A stretch of DNA of 44,261 nucleotides from an uncultured Clostridia bacterium (GCA_905235485.1 CAJOLY010000001.1:1-44261), one strand, 5' to 3'. Positions 29,756 through 39,057 are shown, counted from the stretch's first letter. Notes: generated by a model from the sequence alone, not told the origin. Made by a program: numbers and translations.

Positions 29756-29968
29756 ATGACTCAACAAAAAGAAACAAAGACAATTTGTTATTGTGTAACA
29801 ATATTTGATTATATGTTTCTTGCTGTAACAGAAAAGATGATGTTTTACACAATAGCAGAAGCTGAACAATGTTTTAAGGAACTTAAGTTTAAAAATTTAA
29901 GTGTCAGATTATCAGCTTTGGAAGTAACAAGCACAACAACAGTATCAGAGAAGATATTGAGTATGTAA
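29756..29968 (+). CDS. hypothetical protein (70 aa)
   Basis: GGGTGG upstream of ATG; element early region. Confidence 0.65.
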   Translation: MTQQKETKTICYCVTIFDYMFLAVTEKMMFYTIAEAEQCFKELKFKNLSVRLSALEVTSTTTVSEKILSM

Positions 29969-29978
29969 TGGAGAGATT

Positions 29979-30227
29979 ATGTATAAAAGAAGTGATAAAT
30001 TATCCAAAAATCAAATGAATAGAAATTTTATTGATTTTTTAGGATTTAAGGATGTTCCTATAACTAAATTTAGAAAAAAGATTACTGAGAATGTTCCTTA
30101 TACGATTGAGTCAAGAGGAAGTCAATATTATAAAGGACATCAAAAGCGAACAAAAGTTTATGAAGTAGGAAAAATATATGATTATTTAGTTAGTGAAATT
30201 GAGAGAATTAAAAAAAACAAAGGTTAG
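29979..30227 (+). CDS. hypothetical basic protein (82 aa)
   Basis: GGAGAG RBS; lysine/arginine-rich. Confidence 0.65.
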   Translation: MYKRSDKLSKNQMNRNFIDFLGFKDVPITKFRKKITENVPYTIESRGSQYYKGHQKRTKVYEVGKIYDYLVSEIERIKKNKG

Positions 30228-30511
30228 TCAATTCCTTTGTCCTCATCTTTTGAATCAAAAAAAATAAATTTATTGGTTTCATTAAGATATGACTCTCTTG
30301 CTTGTTTTGTTTTACATAGTTTAAGAGCCTCTTGAGAAGTCATAAAATTTAATCCAAGCTTAGCGCATTTTTCTTTGATTTTATCATAGTCAAGACCTTC
30401 ATATTCTGAAATATCTCCGATTAGATTGATAAAATCATCATCTCTTTTCATTTCTTCATCATAATTTTTTCTTAAAAATTTTGCGAATTCAATTTCATTC
30501 ATTTTATTCAC
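30224..30511 (-). CDS. hypothetical protein (95 aa)
   Basis: AGGTG RBS; divergent from 30578 gene; no recognised domain. Confidence 0.6.
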   Translation of the reverse strand: MNKMNEIEFAKFLRKNYDEEMKRDDDFINLIGDISEYEGLDYDKIKEKCAKLGLNFMTSQEALKLCKTKQARESYLNETNKFIFFDSKDEDKGID

Positions 30512-30544
30512 CTCAATAGTATTTTATATTTTTTGACTATTGAG
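30512..30544. promoter_or_regulatory. inverted repeat in divergent intergenic region
   Basis: CTCAATAGT ... ACTATTGAG perfect 9-bp arms, 15-nt spacer. Confidence 0.5.
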
Positions 30545-30577
30545 TGTCAAGCAAAAAAAATATAAAGGAAAAACAAT

Positions 30578-31756
30578 ATGAACAAAGCATTAAAAATTAG
30601 TTTGATAACAATTATATCAATACTTATGGTTTTCAGTTTGCTTTCAATGGGATTATATTATTATCTCCCAGCTGTTGAGAGAAATGAAACATTTGCATTA
30701 TCAACTGACACAAATGGAAATCCATACATTGATGTCGAATATTGGTCAAACAAAGAAAATAACGGTGTTGAACTGTTAGACATTAGATTACATGGTTATG
30801 CAACAGCAGAAGATTTTGAAAAAGATGAACCAGTTACATATTATAAAGGTATTCAATTTGTTGGAGATAAACATGGTTCAATTGTTTTTGACTTTGACAC
30901 AGTATGGTCAATTAGTAATCCCTTTGGAGTAATATTTTCATCTTCGAATTATAAAACAGCTGCATATAAATCAAATGTAAAGGCATATTACTATGACTCA
31001 CAAAACAATATCAATTTTAAATCATTCAATGAATTAACAGATGAATATCGTTTTAAAGTTTCTGTTGAAAGTGGAGAAAATACAGGTTTGTATTTCTTAA
31101 AACTGTTGGGACAAAAAGTTGATTCAAGTGATACTTTTCTTTGGCATACTGATTATTATTGCACAAATTTTGATTTGATGTATTTATCAAACAAAATACT
31201 TGAAACAGCAAGAGCAAACAGTGAAGGAAATGATTACACAGGAACACTTTCTATTGATGTAGGCACAATGTTTGATTATATGAAATATTCAGAACATGCT
31301 AGTGAACAAAAATGGGCCTCAACAATAAACAAAGAAACAGGAAAGGTTGAAACTTTCTTGCAAGAGTTTGCACTTGTTAATTTCACAGTTCATAGTGATG
31401 GTGCAAAATTTGCTAGTGATAGTATGTTTGGAATTATTGCTGATAGTTCAGATTTTGAATATGTTAATCCAGATATTAAAAACACATATCTTTTGGGAAA
31501 ACAAGTTGTTGAACTTACTGAAAAGAATTTCACAATAGCTGAAACAAAACTTGACTTTACAAACAGAACTAAAACATTTTTAGATAATAACAATTTGAAT
31601 ATATCAATCTTGATTGATTTAGACAGTTTGAATATGCAAGACATTGAATATAACGGATTTTCTGAAACTGTTAAGACATATTCAAAAAGAATAACATCAA
31701 TCACATTAAAGCAAACAGTGAATGGCACAACAATATATAGTGAGGTGGAACTATGA
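30578..31756 (+). CDS. membrane-anchored extracellular-type protein (392 aa)
   Basis: N-terminal TM/signal anchor ISLITIISILMVFSLLSMGLYYYL followed by long hydrophilic domain. Confidence 0.8.
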   Translation: MNKALKISLITIISILMVFSLLSMGLYYYLPAVERNETFALSTDTNGNPYIDVEYWSNKENNGVELLDIRLHGYATAEDFEKDEPVTYYKGIQFVGDKHGSIVFDFDTVWSISNPFGVIFSSSNYKTAAYKSNVKAYYYDSQNNINFKSFNELTDEYRFKVSVESGENTGLYFLKLLGQKVDSSDTFLWHTDYYCTNFDLMYLSNKILETARANSEGNDYTGTLSIDVGTMFDYMKYSEHASEQKWASTINKETGKVETFLQEFALVNFTVHSDGAKFASDSMFGIIADSSDFEYVNPDIKNTYLLGKQVVELTEKNFTIAETKLDFTNRTKTFLDNNNLNISILIDLDSLNMQDIEYNGFSETVKTYSKRITSITLKQTVNGTTIYSEVEL

Positions 31757-32412
31757 CAGAACTTTTAGGAATATTTGGAGATACAGTTTCAACACTTAAA
31801 ACAATAATAGCTTTGATGGTTGTTATTGGAATAATATTTCTTTTGATATATATCAAAGAAATGCGACCTGTTATATTGGTCATTCTAGGTGTTGTTATTC
31901 TTGCAGGTGGAATTGGTGCAACAGTGCAAAATGTGAAGTATTTCAATGCTAGCAACAAAACAATTGGAGAAGTTTTGAACAGTACACTTCACACAACACA
32001 TTTTGTTAAGCAAAATGAAAATGTTTTTGAACTTAACACATTAGGATTTAAACAAGTTGATGAAAACACATACATCACAGAATATCAAATTGCACAAGTT
32101 ACAAATCTTGATCTGAAAAATCAAAAATATACATTAAAAGTCAATGATTATAGATGTTTTTCAAATGTGCAAGACGGACAAAACAATTCAATGGAATCAA
32201 AGTTTACATACACATTCTATGACAATGACAAAGAAGAAATTTTGACAGATACATTAAGTATAACATTTGTGTTCAATGAAAAATCAACAACAATACTTCT
32301 TCAAACAAAAGGTGGAGAACAAGCAAAGGAATTATGGAAAGCATTTGAAAGAAAGAATGGAATGAATATCACATTTGATAACTCAACAATAGATGAAATA
32401 TATTTAGGATAA
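31753..32412 (+). CDS. membrane protein with C-terminal soluble domain (219 aa)
   Basis: Two hydrophobic helices (IIALMVVIGIIFLLIYI, VILVILGVVILAGGIGA) then soluble domain; overlaps 30578 gene by 4 nt. Confidence 0.8.
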   Translation: MTELLGIFGDTVSTLKTIIALMVVIGIIFLLIYIKEMRPVILVILGVVILAGGIGATVQNVKYFNASNKTIGEVLNSTLHTTHFVKQNENVFELNTLGFKQVDENTYITEYQIAQVTNLDLKNQKYTLKVNDYRCFSNVQDGQNNSMESKFTYTFYDNDKEEILTDTLSITFVFNEKSTTILLQTKGGEQAKELWKAFERKNGMNITFDNSTIDEIYLG

Positions 32413-32414
32413 AA

Positions 32415-32552
32415 ATGAAAAAGGAATGGTTAATGTTTATGGATATAGAATTTATCAGATATGTTAGATGGTGTAGAACTTATAATTTAAAACCAAATGA
32501 TTTAAGCAATTTAAATTATTATGCAAAATTTATTGGAGGTAAACATGAATAA
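32415..32552 (+). CDS. small protein (45 aa), not in ORF track
   Basis: Hand-translated MKKEWLMFMDIEFIRYVRWCRTYNLKPNDLSNLNYYAKFIGGKHE; overlaps next start. Confidence 0.4.
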   Translation: MKKEWLMFMDIEFIRYVRWCRTYNLKPNDLSNLNYYAKFIGGKHE

Positions 32553-32766
32553 TAATCTTCCAGAAGTTTTGAAAATTGTGTTGTTTTCAAAAGATTATAA
32601 CTTATTGACAAAAGATGAAAAACTTGAGGCAATAAAGCTTGCACTAGGTTCAAATAAAGAGGAAATGTATATTGCAAAATTTGATCATAATTATGGAGCT
32701 ATACAAAAGATAAAAAGAGAAAATGAAATTTTAAATAAACTTGCTATGGAGATAAGAAATGAATAA
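32545..32766 (+). CDS. hypothetical protein (73 aa)
   Basis: GGAGGTAAACATG start context; internal start of ORF 32521. Confidence 0.65.
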   Translation: MNNNLPEVLKIVLFSKDYNLLTKDEKLEAIKLALGSNKEEMYIAKFDHNYGAIQKIKRENEILNKLAMEIRNE

Positions 32767-32974
32767 TGTAAAGAATAATTGCTTAGATCTTCAAAACAAG
32801 CAATTTAATTTATATAAGAAATTATTAAAAGAATGTGATAGTTCAATGATAACTTATTCAAAAGATTTAGGCTTGTATATATTAGTTTTTTATAAGAATA
32901 GTGCTCCAAAATTTAAATTTTGTTTTAAAACTAAGCAAGTTGCTGAAGTTTTTAGAGATAAAATATTCTCATAA
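32759..32974 (+). CDS. hypothetical protein (71 aa)
   Basis: Overlaps 3' end of previous CDS; GGAG upstream. Confidence 0.6.
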   Translation: MNNVKNNCLDLQNKQFNLYKKLLKECDSSMITYSKDLGLYILVFYKNSAPKFKFCFKTKQVAEVFRDKIFS

Positions 32975-32981
32975 AAATTTT

Positions 32982-33040
32982 AATAAAAGTATGGAAATTT
33001 TGCGAACTTGGAATTTTGATTCCCGTTCCATACTTTTATT
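32982..33040. repeat. perfect 15-bp inverted repeat (large hairpin)
   Basis: AATAAAAGTATGGAA (32982-32996) / TTCCATACTTTTATT (33026-33040). Confidence 0.85.
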
Positions 33041-33160
33041 CCTTATTGATTTAAAGTGACATTTTTAGGTTTTTCATATTTATTTGCCTCCTTTATATAA
33101 TATATGAAATTTTGAGGGAGCTCACAGCTTCAAGTTCGCACCAATATAAGAGGAAACATT

Positions 33161-33325
33161 ATGGATGATATAAAAAGATATATGAGAGAACAGGAAAAGA
33201 TATATAAACAAAAGATTGCATTAGAAAAATCAATAATTGAATATAACAACAAGCGAAAATCTTTATTTAATGTAGCTTTAATTGAATTATTACATAAACC
33301 AAAACAAAAAGGAGAAAAAATATGA
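33161..33325 (+). CDS. small charged protein (54 aa), not in ORF track
   Basis: AGAGGAAACATTATG; MDDIKRYMREQEKIYKQKIALEKSIIEYNNKRKSLFNVALIELLHKPKQKGEKI. Confidence 0.5.
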   Translation: MDDIKRYMREQEKIYKQKIALEKSIIEYNNKRKSLFNVALIELLHKPKQKGEKI

Positions 33326-33435
33326 GAAAAATCGAATATTTTAGTGGTTTTCTTTAGAAAAAATAAAAAATAAAGAAAACAAGGGGAATAAGGAATAAAA
33401 GAAAAAAATAGGGGGAATAGGTATGAGGAGATAAA

Positions 33436-36249
33436 ATGGTAGTATTTAGAGCAATTTATAAAACGCTTGTGGCCTTAATTATAGTGGCAGTAATAGCTGC
33501 TGGAACTATCTTGGCTGTGCCACAATGGAGAGATCCAGCAATAGATTGGGTCGCAGAGCATTCAAAGTTATATCAAACAACAGTTGATAGTAACGATGAA
33601 TTAACAGAAGAAACTATAGCTCAATCAGAAGAGATTGAGATATTAACAGGAGAAAAAGCTGATTTAATAGCACAGTTAATTTTAGCAAATGATGACAAAG
33701 AATATATACAAGCATTGTATGATTTGCTAGCTAGTGAAAGAGCAGCAAAGGCACAACTTCAAGCAAGGCTTGAGGCTGAGATTGCTGAAAAAGAAAGTTT
33801 GCAAGAACAATTAGATTCAGCAAACACAAATATCGAAGTTGCAAGAGCTGTGCTTGATGAAAAAAATGCAAGTATTTCATTATTGCAATCAGAAATTGCG
33901 GAAAAGAATGCAACAATAGAAAGTTTAAATTCTAGTCTTGCAAGTAAAACTGCAGAGGCAGAGGAATATAAACAACAAGTTATTGCATTAGGTGGCGAAC
34001 TTGAAACATTGCAATCATTTAAATATGGTAAGTATGTTTGGAGTGAGGAAGTGCCAGATGGCACATTTGAAGATGTGTTTGTTGAAGTACAGAACAACGG
34101 AAAAGTTAAATTTTATTTCGATAGTGAAAATTTTGCGTTGTTTGATTATGTACAAAATGAAAACAGAATTACAGTAAATTTTGTTGAAGATAACGAAGTA
34201 CATCCAATTGAATTTGTATTGACAAGTAATGCAAGCTTTGAGAGTACTGACGAAGATACCCCAATGTCATTTGTATATTGTGATGAAACACTTGAAAGTG
34301 TACTTGAATCAAGACAAATATTGCAAGAAGAATTAAGAGGTGTTGAAAGTGATAAATCAGTTCTTGAATTAGAAGTTGAAAGTTTAAATTCTCAAGTTAC
34401 ATCACTTAATAGTCAATTAAGTGAAATTACTACTCAAAGAGATTCTTTGCAATCTGAATTAGCAACTGCAAATTCAAATATTTCAAGTCTTAATCAAGAA
34501 TTGTCTGTTGCAAATTCTAGCATTCAGACATTAACACAACAAGTTAATACTTTAAATACTGACAAAATTGCATTAACAAATTTAATTAGCACTTTAGAAG
34601 GCGAAAAATTAGGGCTAGAAACAAGGATATCAGAACTTGAATCTGAACTTGAAACGTTTGAACAATACACGTTAAGTATTGACCAAACAAACCCTGTTGA
34701 AACAATTATTATTACTGATAGCAAACTTAACACAGTTGCTTCTGTACAAGATGTGTCAATATCTCAAATTACATTGTATACTTGGCAAACTATTATTGTT
34801 AAGTATGCTAGCCAAAATAACAAAAACATTGTTGCAATGTTAAATGGAGTTAGTACTGGTTCTAACACTGTAACAATAAGTGGCGAAGGTAAACATACTT
34901 ATAGTATTACAAGTTTTGACGAGTATTTAAGTGATTTTAAATCAGATATTTCAAACGCTGGTGAAATTACGTTAACACACAATGTTGTGTTAGATACTGA
35001 AATTGAAATTACTGAAGATACAACTATTGATTTGAATGGTCACGCAATATACGGTGCAAATATCAATGGTGCAGTATTCAAAGTTATGCCGGGTGTAACA
35101 TTAACACTTTATGGTGATGGTAGTGTTGTTGGCGGTAGTGGTGCAGATTGTAGAGCTGTAGAAGTACAAGGTACACTTAATGTTTATGATGGTAATTATT
35201 TTGTAGGACCGGATGCTGACGGTTATGGTAATTCAACAATATATGCTTCAGCAAATAATGCAGTTGTAAATATTTATGGCGGACATTTTGAGTCCGCGGC
35301 TGCTTGGAATAACTTTTATTATGTACTTAATGTTAAAAATTCAGTTAATGCAACAGTTAATGTTTATGGTGGTGAGTTTGTAAATTACGACCCATCAGTT
35401 GGCGATGATAATCTAGGTGGTAATTTTGTTGCTGAAGGTTATGAAGTTATCCAAGATGGTGACTGTTATATTGTTGAAGAAATATATACAGAAATACAAA
35501 CAGTGTTAGAAGATGGAATATATCATATAAAAAATATTCCACAGGGTTCAGCAGATTTAAAAGATATAGTTTTTACAATCGAAAATGGCGAAATTAGTGA
35601 ATACAAATATGAGCTTGGAATATGGTTATCTGACAGTTCAATAGAAACTTTTACTCAGACAAGGGATGAAAACCTTATTGAGGTAACGTACACTGGTCAT
35701 GGTATTTTAAAAGGTAATTTTCACGTTGATATAATTGATGAAACTACATTTAATGCCTTTGGCTTTACATTTGCTTTAGATGGAACAGAAAAAGCAACAT
35801 CAATACTAGCATATTCATTTGGTAATGGATGGGTAGATTTATTTGAGGACGGAACGGGTGTTATTAGTTTTTCTGAAACAAACCTTTTTGGCTCATTTAA
35901 ATACACAATAGATGAAAATAACAGAATTGATGCTGTTTCTATTGATGGAAGTGAATTTACGTGCGTTTTGGATGCAGATTATGAATATGCTTCGTTTCTT
36001 GGTGTAAGATTCGGCAGAATATCGGAAAGTGCAATAGCAAGCCCAAGTGAACGAGCAGGTTTATATGTAAATAGCCAAGGAAACGGTGGTTTAGTTATCT
36101 ATTTAGATGGTAGTATTGGTATGTATGGTATGAGAAAATTTACAGCTGAAGAGATACCATATATTCAATGGGTGAACTATTTAACATTTGAATTTGATGG
36201 AAATTATTTTGTTAAATACAATGTATTTACACAACAAGTGTACCAATAA
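33436..36249 (+). CDS. large membrane-anchored surface protein with coiled coils and beta-helix-like region (937 aa)
   Basis: N-terminal TM VALIIVAVIAAGTILAV, long heptad coiled coils, ITLTHNVVLDTEIEITEDTTIDLNGHAI... repeated beta-strand region. Confidence 0.85.
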   Translation: MVVFRAIYKTLVALIIVAVIAAGTILAVPQWRDPAIDWVAEHSKLYQTTVDSNDELTEETIAQSEEIEILTGEKADLIAQLILANDDKEYIQALYDLLASERAAKAQLQARLEAEIAEKESLQEQLDSANTNIEVARAVLDEKNASISLLQSEIAEKNATIESLNSSLASKTAEAEEYKQQVIALGGELETLQSFKYGKYVWSEEVPDGTFEDVFVEVQNNGKVKFYFDSENFALFDYVQNENRITVNFVEDNEVHPIEFVLTSNASFESTDEDTPMSFVYCDETLESVLESRQILQEELRGVESDKSVLELEVESLNSQVTSLNSQLSEITTQRDSLQSELATANSNISSLNQELSVANSSIQTLTQQVNTLNTDKIALTNLISTLEGEKLGLETRISELESELETFEQYTLSIDQTNPVETIIITDSKLNTVASVQDVSISQITLYTWQTIIVKYASQNNKNIVAMLNGVSTGSNTVTISGEGKHTYSITSFDEYLSDFKSDISNAGEITLTHNVVLDTEIEITEDTTIDLNGHAIYGANINGAVFKVMPGVTLTLYGDGSVVGGSGADCRAVEVQGTLNVYDGNYFVGPDADGYGNSTIYASANNAVVNIYGGHFESAAAWNNFYYVLNVKNSVNATVNVYGGEFVNYDPSVGDDNLGGNFVAEGYEVIQDGDCYIVEEIYTEIQTVLEDGIYHIKNIPQGSADLKDIVFTIENGEISEYKYELGIWLSDSSIETFTQTRDENLIEVTYTGHGILKGNFHVDIIDETTFNAFGFTFALDGTEKATSILAYSFGNGWVDLFEDGTGVISFSETNLFGSFKYTIDENNRIDAVSIDGSEFTCVLDADYEYASFLGVRFGRISESAIASPSERAGLYVNSQGNGGLVIYLDGSIGMYGMRKFTAEEIPYIQWVNYLTFEFDGNYFVKYNVFTQQVYQ

Positions 36250-36280
36250 AAAAAGGCAGTACATTCTGCTGCCTTTTACC
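36250..36280 (+). terminator. intrinsic terminator
   Basis: AAAAGGCAG ... CTGCCTTTT. Confidence 0.65.
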
Positions 36281-36318
36281 TTTTGGGGTTTTGAAATAAA
36301 AAATTAAGAGGTAAGATT

Positions 36319-38235
36319 ATGTCAAAATGGTTAAAAATTACAATTGCAATAATATTAACAGTTGCAATTTTAGGAATGTCAATTTGGTTCATTTTCTTCA
36401 GTGGAATTTTAGATAAAACAAAGAAGTATTCATATCAAGATATTCAAGATATGTATGATGCAGGTTTTGTTGATGGTTCAAAAAGGGTAACGGATTTGCA
36501 ATTGCAAATTGATGAGTTAAATGGTCAAATTGAATTAAATTACAATAGAATTACTGAGTTGCAAGATTTAGCAAGATCCTTATCAAGTGAAAATTCTAGA
36601 ATTCCAGGTCTTGAAACTGAAATTGAAAATTTGAGAGTTGAAAAAGCTGAGTTATTAGATCTTGTTAATAGATTACAAGCTGAGTTGGAAATATATTGTA
36701 ATGATTTACCAAATAGAGTTATTGTAACATTTTATAAAGATAATAATGTATATAAAGAGTTATCAATAAGAGAAAATGGCAGTGTTTTAGTTGAAGTTCC
36801 TACTCCAATAAAAGATGGATATCTGTTTAATGGTTGGTCCTTAAATAATGAAATAATTGATATTACAACATATTCTTTTACTCAAGATGAAAGACTTGAT
36901 GCTGTTTTTGTTATAGATGATACATTATCAAATATTTTATCTAATTTAAATCATGAAAATTATTTGCATTTTAAATTGTTAGATAATAGTATTGAAAGTT
37001 ATTTTTACTTTACAAATGATAATTTAGGGTTTTATTGTAACGGATATTTCTTTGATAATATAATATTCTTAAATAATAATAGTTTTATTGGAAATTGTGT
37101 GATAAATAATGATATTTTCGAATGTCATGGCAATTACAATAGAGAGAATAAGCAATTGCAAATTACACTTAATGATATAGATTATAATTACTATTATATT
37201 GGTATTGTTGAAGATATGCATGATGATTATTTAAGATATTTAACTGTTGAGCCATCGAGTTATTTAAGCAATATGATATTGCTTTCATATGATAATAATA
37301 ATTATTTCGGATATGAATATAAACCTTTTATAAGTTATTCTTTTGAAGATATTGATGTAAACGAAGTTAAAAAAATAATATTTACTCAAGGTGTTAAGTA
37401 TGTTTCAGTTGATTTTCTTGATAATTTTGTAAATTTGACAGAGATTGATTTTTATGGAACAGCAATGCAGTGGTTTGGTCAGCATACTTTAACGGGTAGA
37501 GAATTGATTGATAATTTTAAAATCAATAAGGACACATCATACATTGTGAATTGCATCGATGGATTATATGAAATAAACAATGAAAATAAAGTTATATTAA
37601 AATTTTATGCACCAGGTAAATTGGAAGGTTACAGTAATATAACATTTGAAAATTTACTATATTATGTTGGAATAATTGATAAGAATAATTTGTATTTAGA
37701 TGAAGTTAATGCTCCAAATAAACAAGGATATAATTTTGTTGGATGGAGTGATGGCCAGAATATTATTGATTTTTACACATATAGTTTTGATTCAAGTACA
37801 AATTTATATGCAGAATATGAACAAATACCAATGCCTGATGGAAAATATAGAATTAGTTGTGAAGAAGTTATAGAATATGGTGAAAATTCTTCAAGACTAA
37901 CAGGAAATGTAACTTTTATCGTTGAAAATGGCCAATATTCAATTGATAGTAGTGCAAATAATTATGTTGTAGTTGAAACTTTGTCAGGTAGAGGAATTTA
38001 TGTTGAGGGTACATATTCAAATTGTCGTTTTCAAATAAATTCAATAAATCAAGTTTCAAATTCATTAAGTATTAGTGCATCAGAAGTTGGTTTTAGCATT
38101 CAATTTTGTTATTGCACAGATGAAAGTACATTAAATACACGATATTTTAATGTTTCAAATAAAATTACAGACAATTGGTATTATACAAACATTTCTCATT
38201 CAAATGTAAATTTGGAAGTAATTGATTTGTATTAA
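36319..38235 (+). CDS. membrane-anchored surface protein with coiled coil and InlB B-repeat-like domains (638 aa)
   Basis: N-terminal TM; coiled coil; two VTFYKDNN...GYLFNGWS / GYNFVGWSDGQ-type Listeria-Bacteroides repeat modules. Confidence 0.85.
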   Translation: MSKWLKITIAIILTVAILGMSIWFIFFSGILDKTKKYSYQDIQDMYDAGFVDGSKRVTDLQLQIDELNGQIELNYNRITELQDLARSLSSENSRIPGLETEIENLRVEKAELLDLVNRLQAELEIYCNDLPNRVIVTFYKDNNVYKELSIRENGSVLVEVPTPIKDGYLFNGWSLNNEIIDITTYSFTQDERLDAVFVIDDTLSNILSNLNHENYLHFKLLDNSIESYFYFTNDNLGFYCNGYFFDNIIFLNNNSFIGNCVINNDIFECHGNYNRENKQLQITLNDIDYNYYYIGIVEDMHDDYLRYLTVEPSSYLSNMILLSYDNNNYFGYEYKPFISYSFEDIDVNEVKKIIFTQGVKYVSVDFLDNFVNLTEIDFYGTAMQWFGQHTLTGRELIDNFKINKDTSYIVNCIDGLYEINNENKVILKFYAPGKLEGYSNITFENLLYYVGIIDKNNLYLDEVNAPNKQGYNFVGWSDGQNIIDFYTYSFDSSTNLYAEYEQIPMPDGKYRISCEEVIEYGENSSRLTGNVTFIVENGQYSIDSSANNYVVVETLSGRGIYVEGTYSNCRFQINSINQVSNSLSISASEVGFSIQFCYCTDESTLNTRYFNVSNKITDNWYYTNISHSNVNLEVIDLY

Positions 38236-38241
38236 ATTTTC

Positions 38242-38325
38242 CCGTAGCTTTAGTAAAAGTTACGGACTAGTAGTGTAGCTATAGATACACTATGTAAATA
38301 TTGATAAGTTGCAAATTATCAATAT
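38242..38325. repeat. cluster of three hairpins
   Basis: 38242-38265 CCGTAGCTTT/AAAGTTACGG; 38271-38292 TAGTGTA/TACACTA; 38298-38325 ATATTGATAA/TTATCAATAT. Confidence 0.8.
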
Positions 38326-38350
38326 GAAGTAAAACAAGGAGAAAAATGAA

Positions 38351-38650
38351 ATGGCAAAGAAGAATACTTGGGGAACAAAGGTAACAACACAAAAAGGTAA
38401 AAAAATTACACTTTTAAATCCACAAGAGAAAAGACAAAAATTTTTTCAGGAAAGATTGACAAATACTCATTTGACAAATGATATGATTTGCAAAACAGAC
38501 AAAGCAGGTAATTGTAAACCATTGACTGATACTGAAGCTGCATATAGAAGTGGATATGAAAGAGCAATTAAAGATCAAAACAGATTATATAGAGCAAAGC
38601 ATCCAAAATATGTATCAAAGTATCCTGAAAATATCAAAGCAAAAAACTAA
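38351..38650 (+). CDS. hypothetical basic protein (99 aa)
   Basis: CAAGGAG RBS; rich in K/R. Confidence 0.7.
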   Translation: MAKKNTWGTKVTTQKGKKITLLNPQEKRQKFFQERLTNTHLTNDMICKTDKAGNCKPLTDTEAAYRSGYERAIKDQNRLYRAKHPKYVSKYPENIKAKN

Positions 38651-38835
38651 TACAAGTGATAAAAATATGGTAGACGAAATTTAGATCGGGTTAAGAAAAT
38701 AAAAAAAGGAAGTTGAAAAACTTCCACTAAAATGTATTACCATTTTTTATCGATTTACAAGTAAATTACTTGTATATAAATATTATATTTATAAAAACAA
38801 AAAAGTCAACAAAAATATTCAATTCGGAGAAAAAT

Positions 38836-39057
38836 ATGTGTTGTATAAGTAAAAAAGTAAAAGAAAAGGCTTTAAAAACTAGTCAAAAGCAATTAAAAGA
38901 AGAATATATGGCCAGTGAAGAAAAGCTGAAGTTTTATCATTTTACTGCACAAAAGAAATTATTGAATGATGAATTAAAAAAACATAGAGTGCTTGAAAAA
39001 GCAATGATGTATCAGCATACAAAAAGATATGCAAAAAAGATTAAGGGAGCGACATAA
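38836..39057 (+). CDS. hypothetical charged helical protein (73 aa)
   Basis: CGGAGAAAAATATG internal start in ORF 38770. Confidence 0.6.
   Translation: MCCISKKVKEKALKTSQKQLKEEYMASEEKLKFYHFTAQKKLLNDELKKHRVLEKAMMYQHTKRYAKKIKGAT

Noticed and set aside
33340-33435. Purine-rich tract (AAGGGGAATAAGGAATAAAAGAAAAAAATAGGGGGAATAGG) before the 937-aa gene
   Set aside because: Striking but probably AT/purine bias plus RBS-like sequence; no repeat structure or clear motif.
33436-36249. Tape-measure protein of a tailed prophage
   Set aside because: Long coiled coils fit, but there is an N-terminal TM and beta-helix-like region, and no terminase, portal, capsid or tail genes anywhere in the element.
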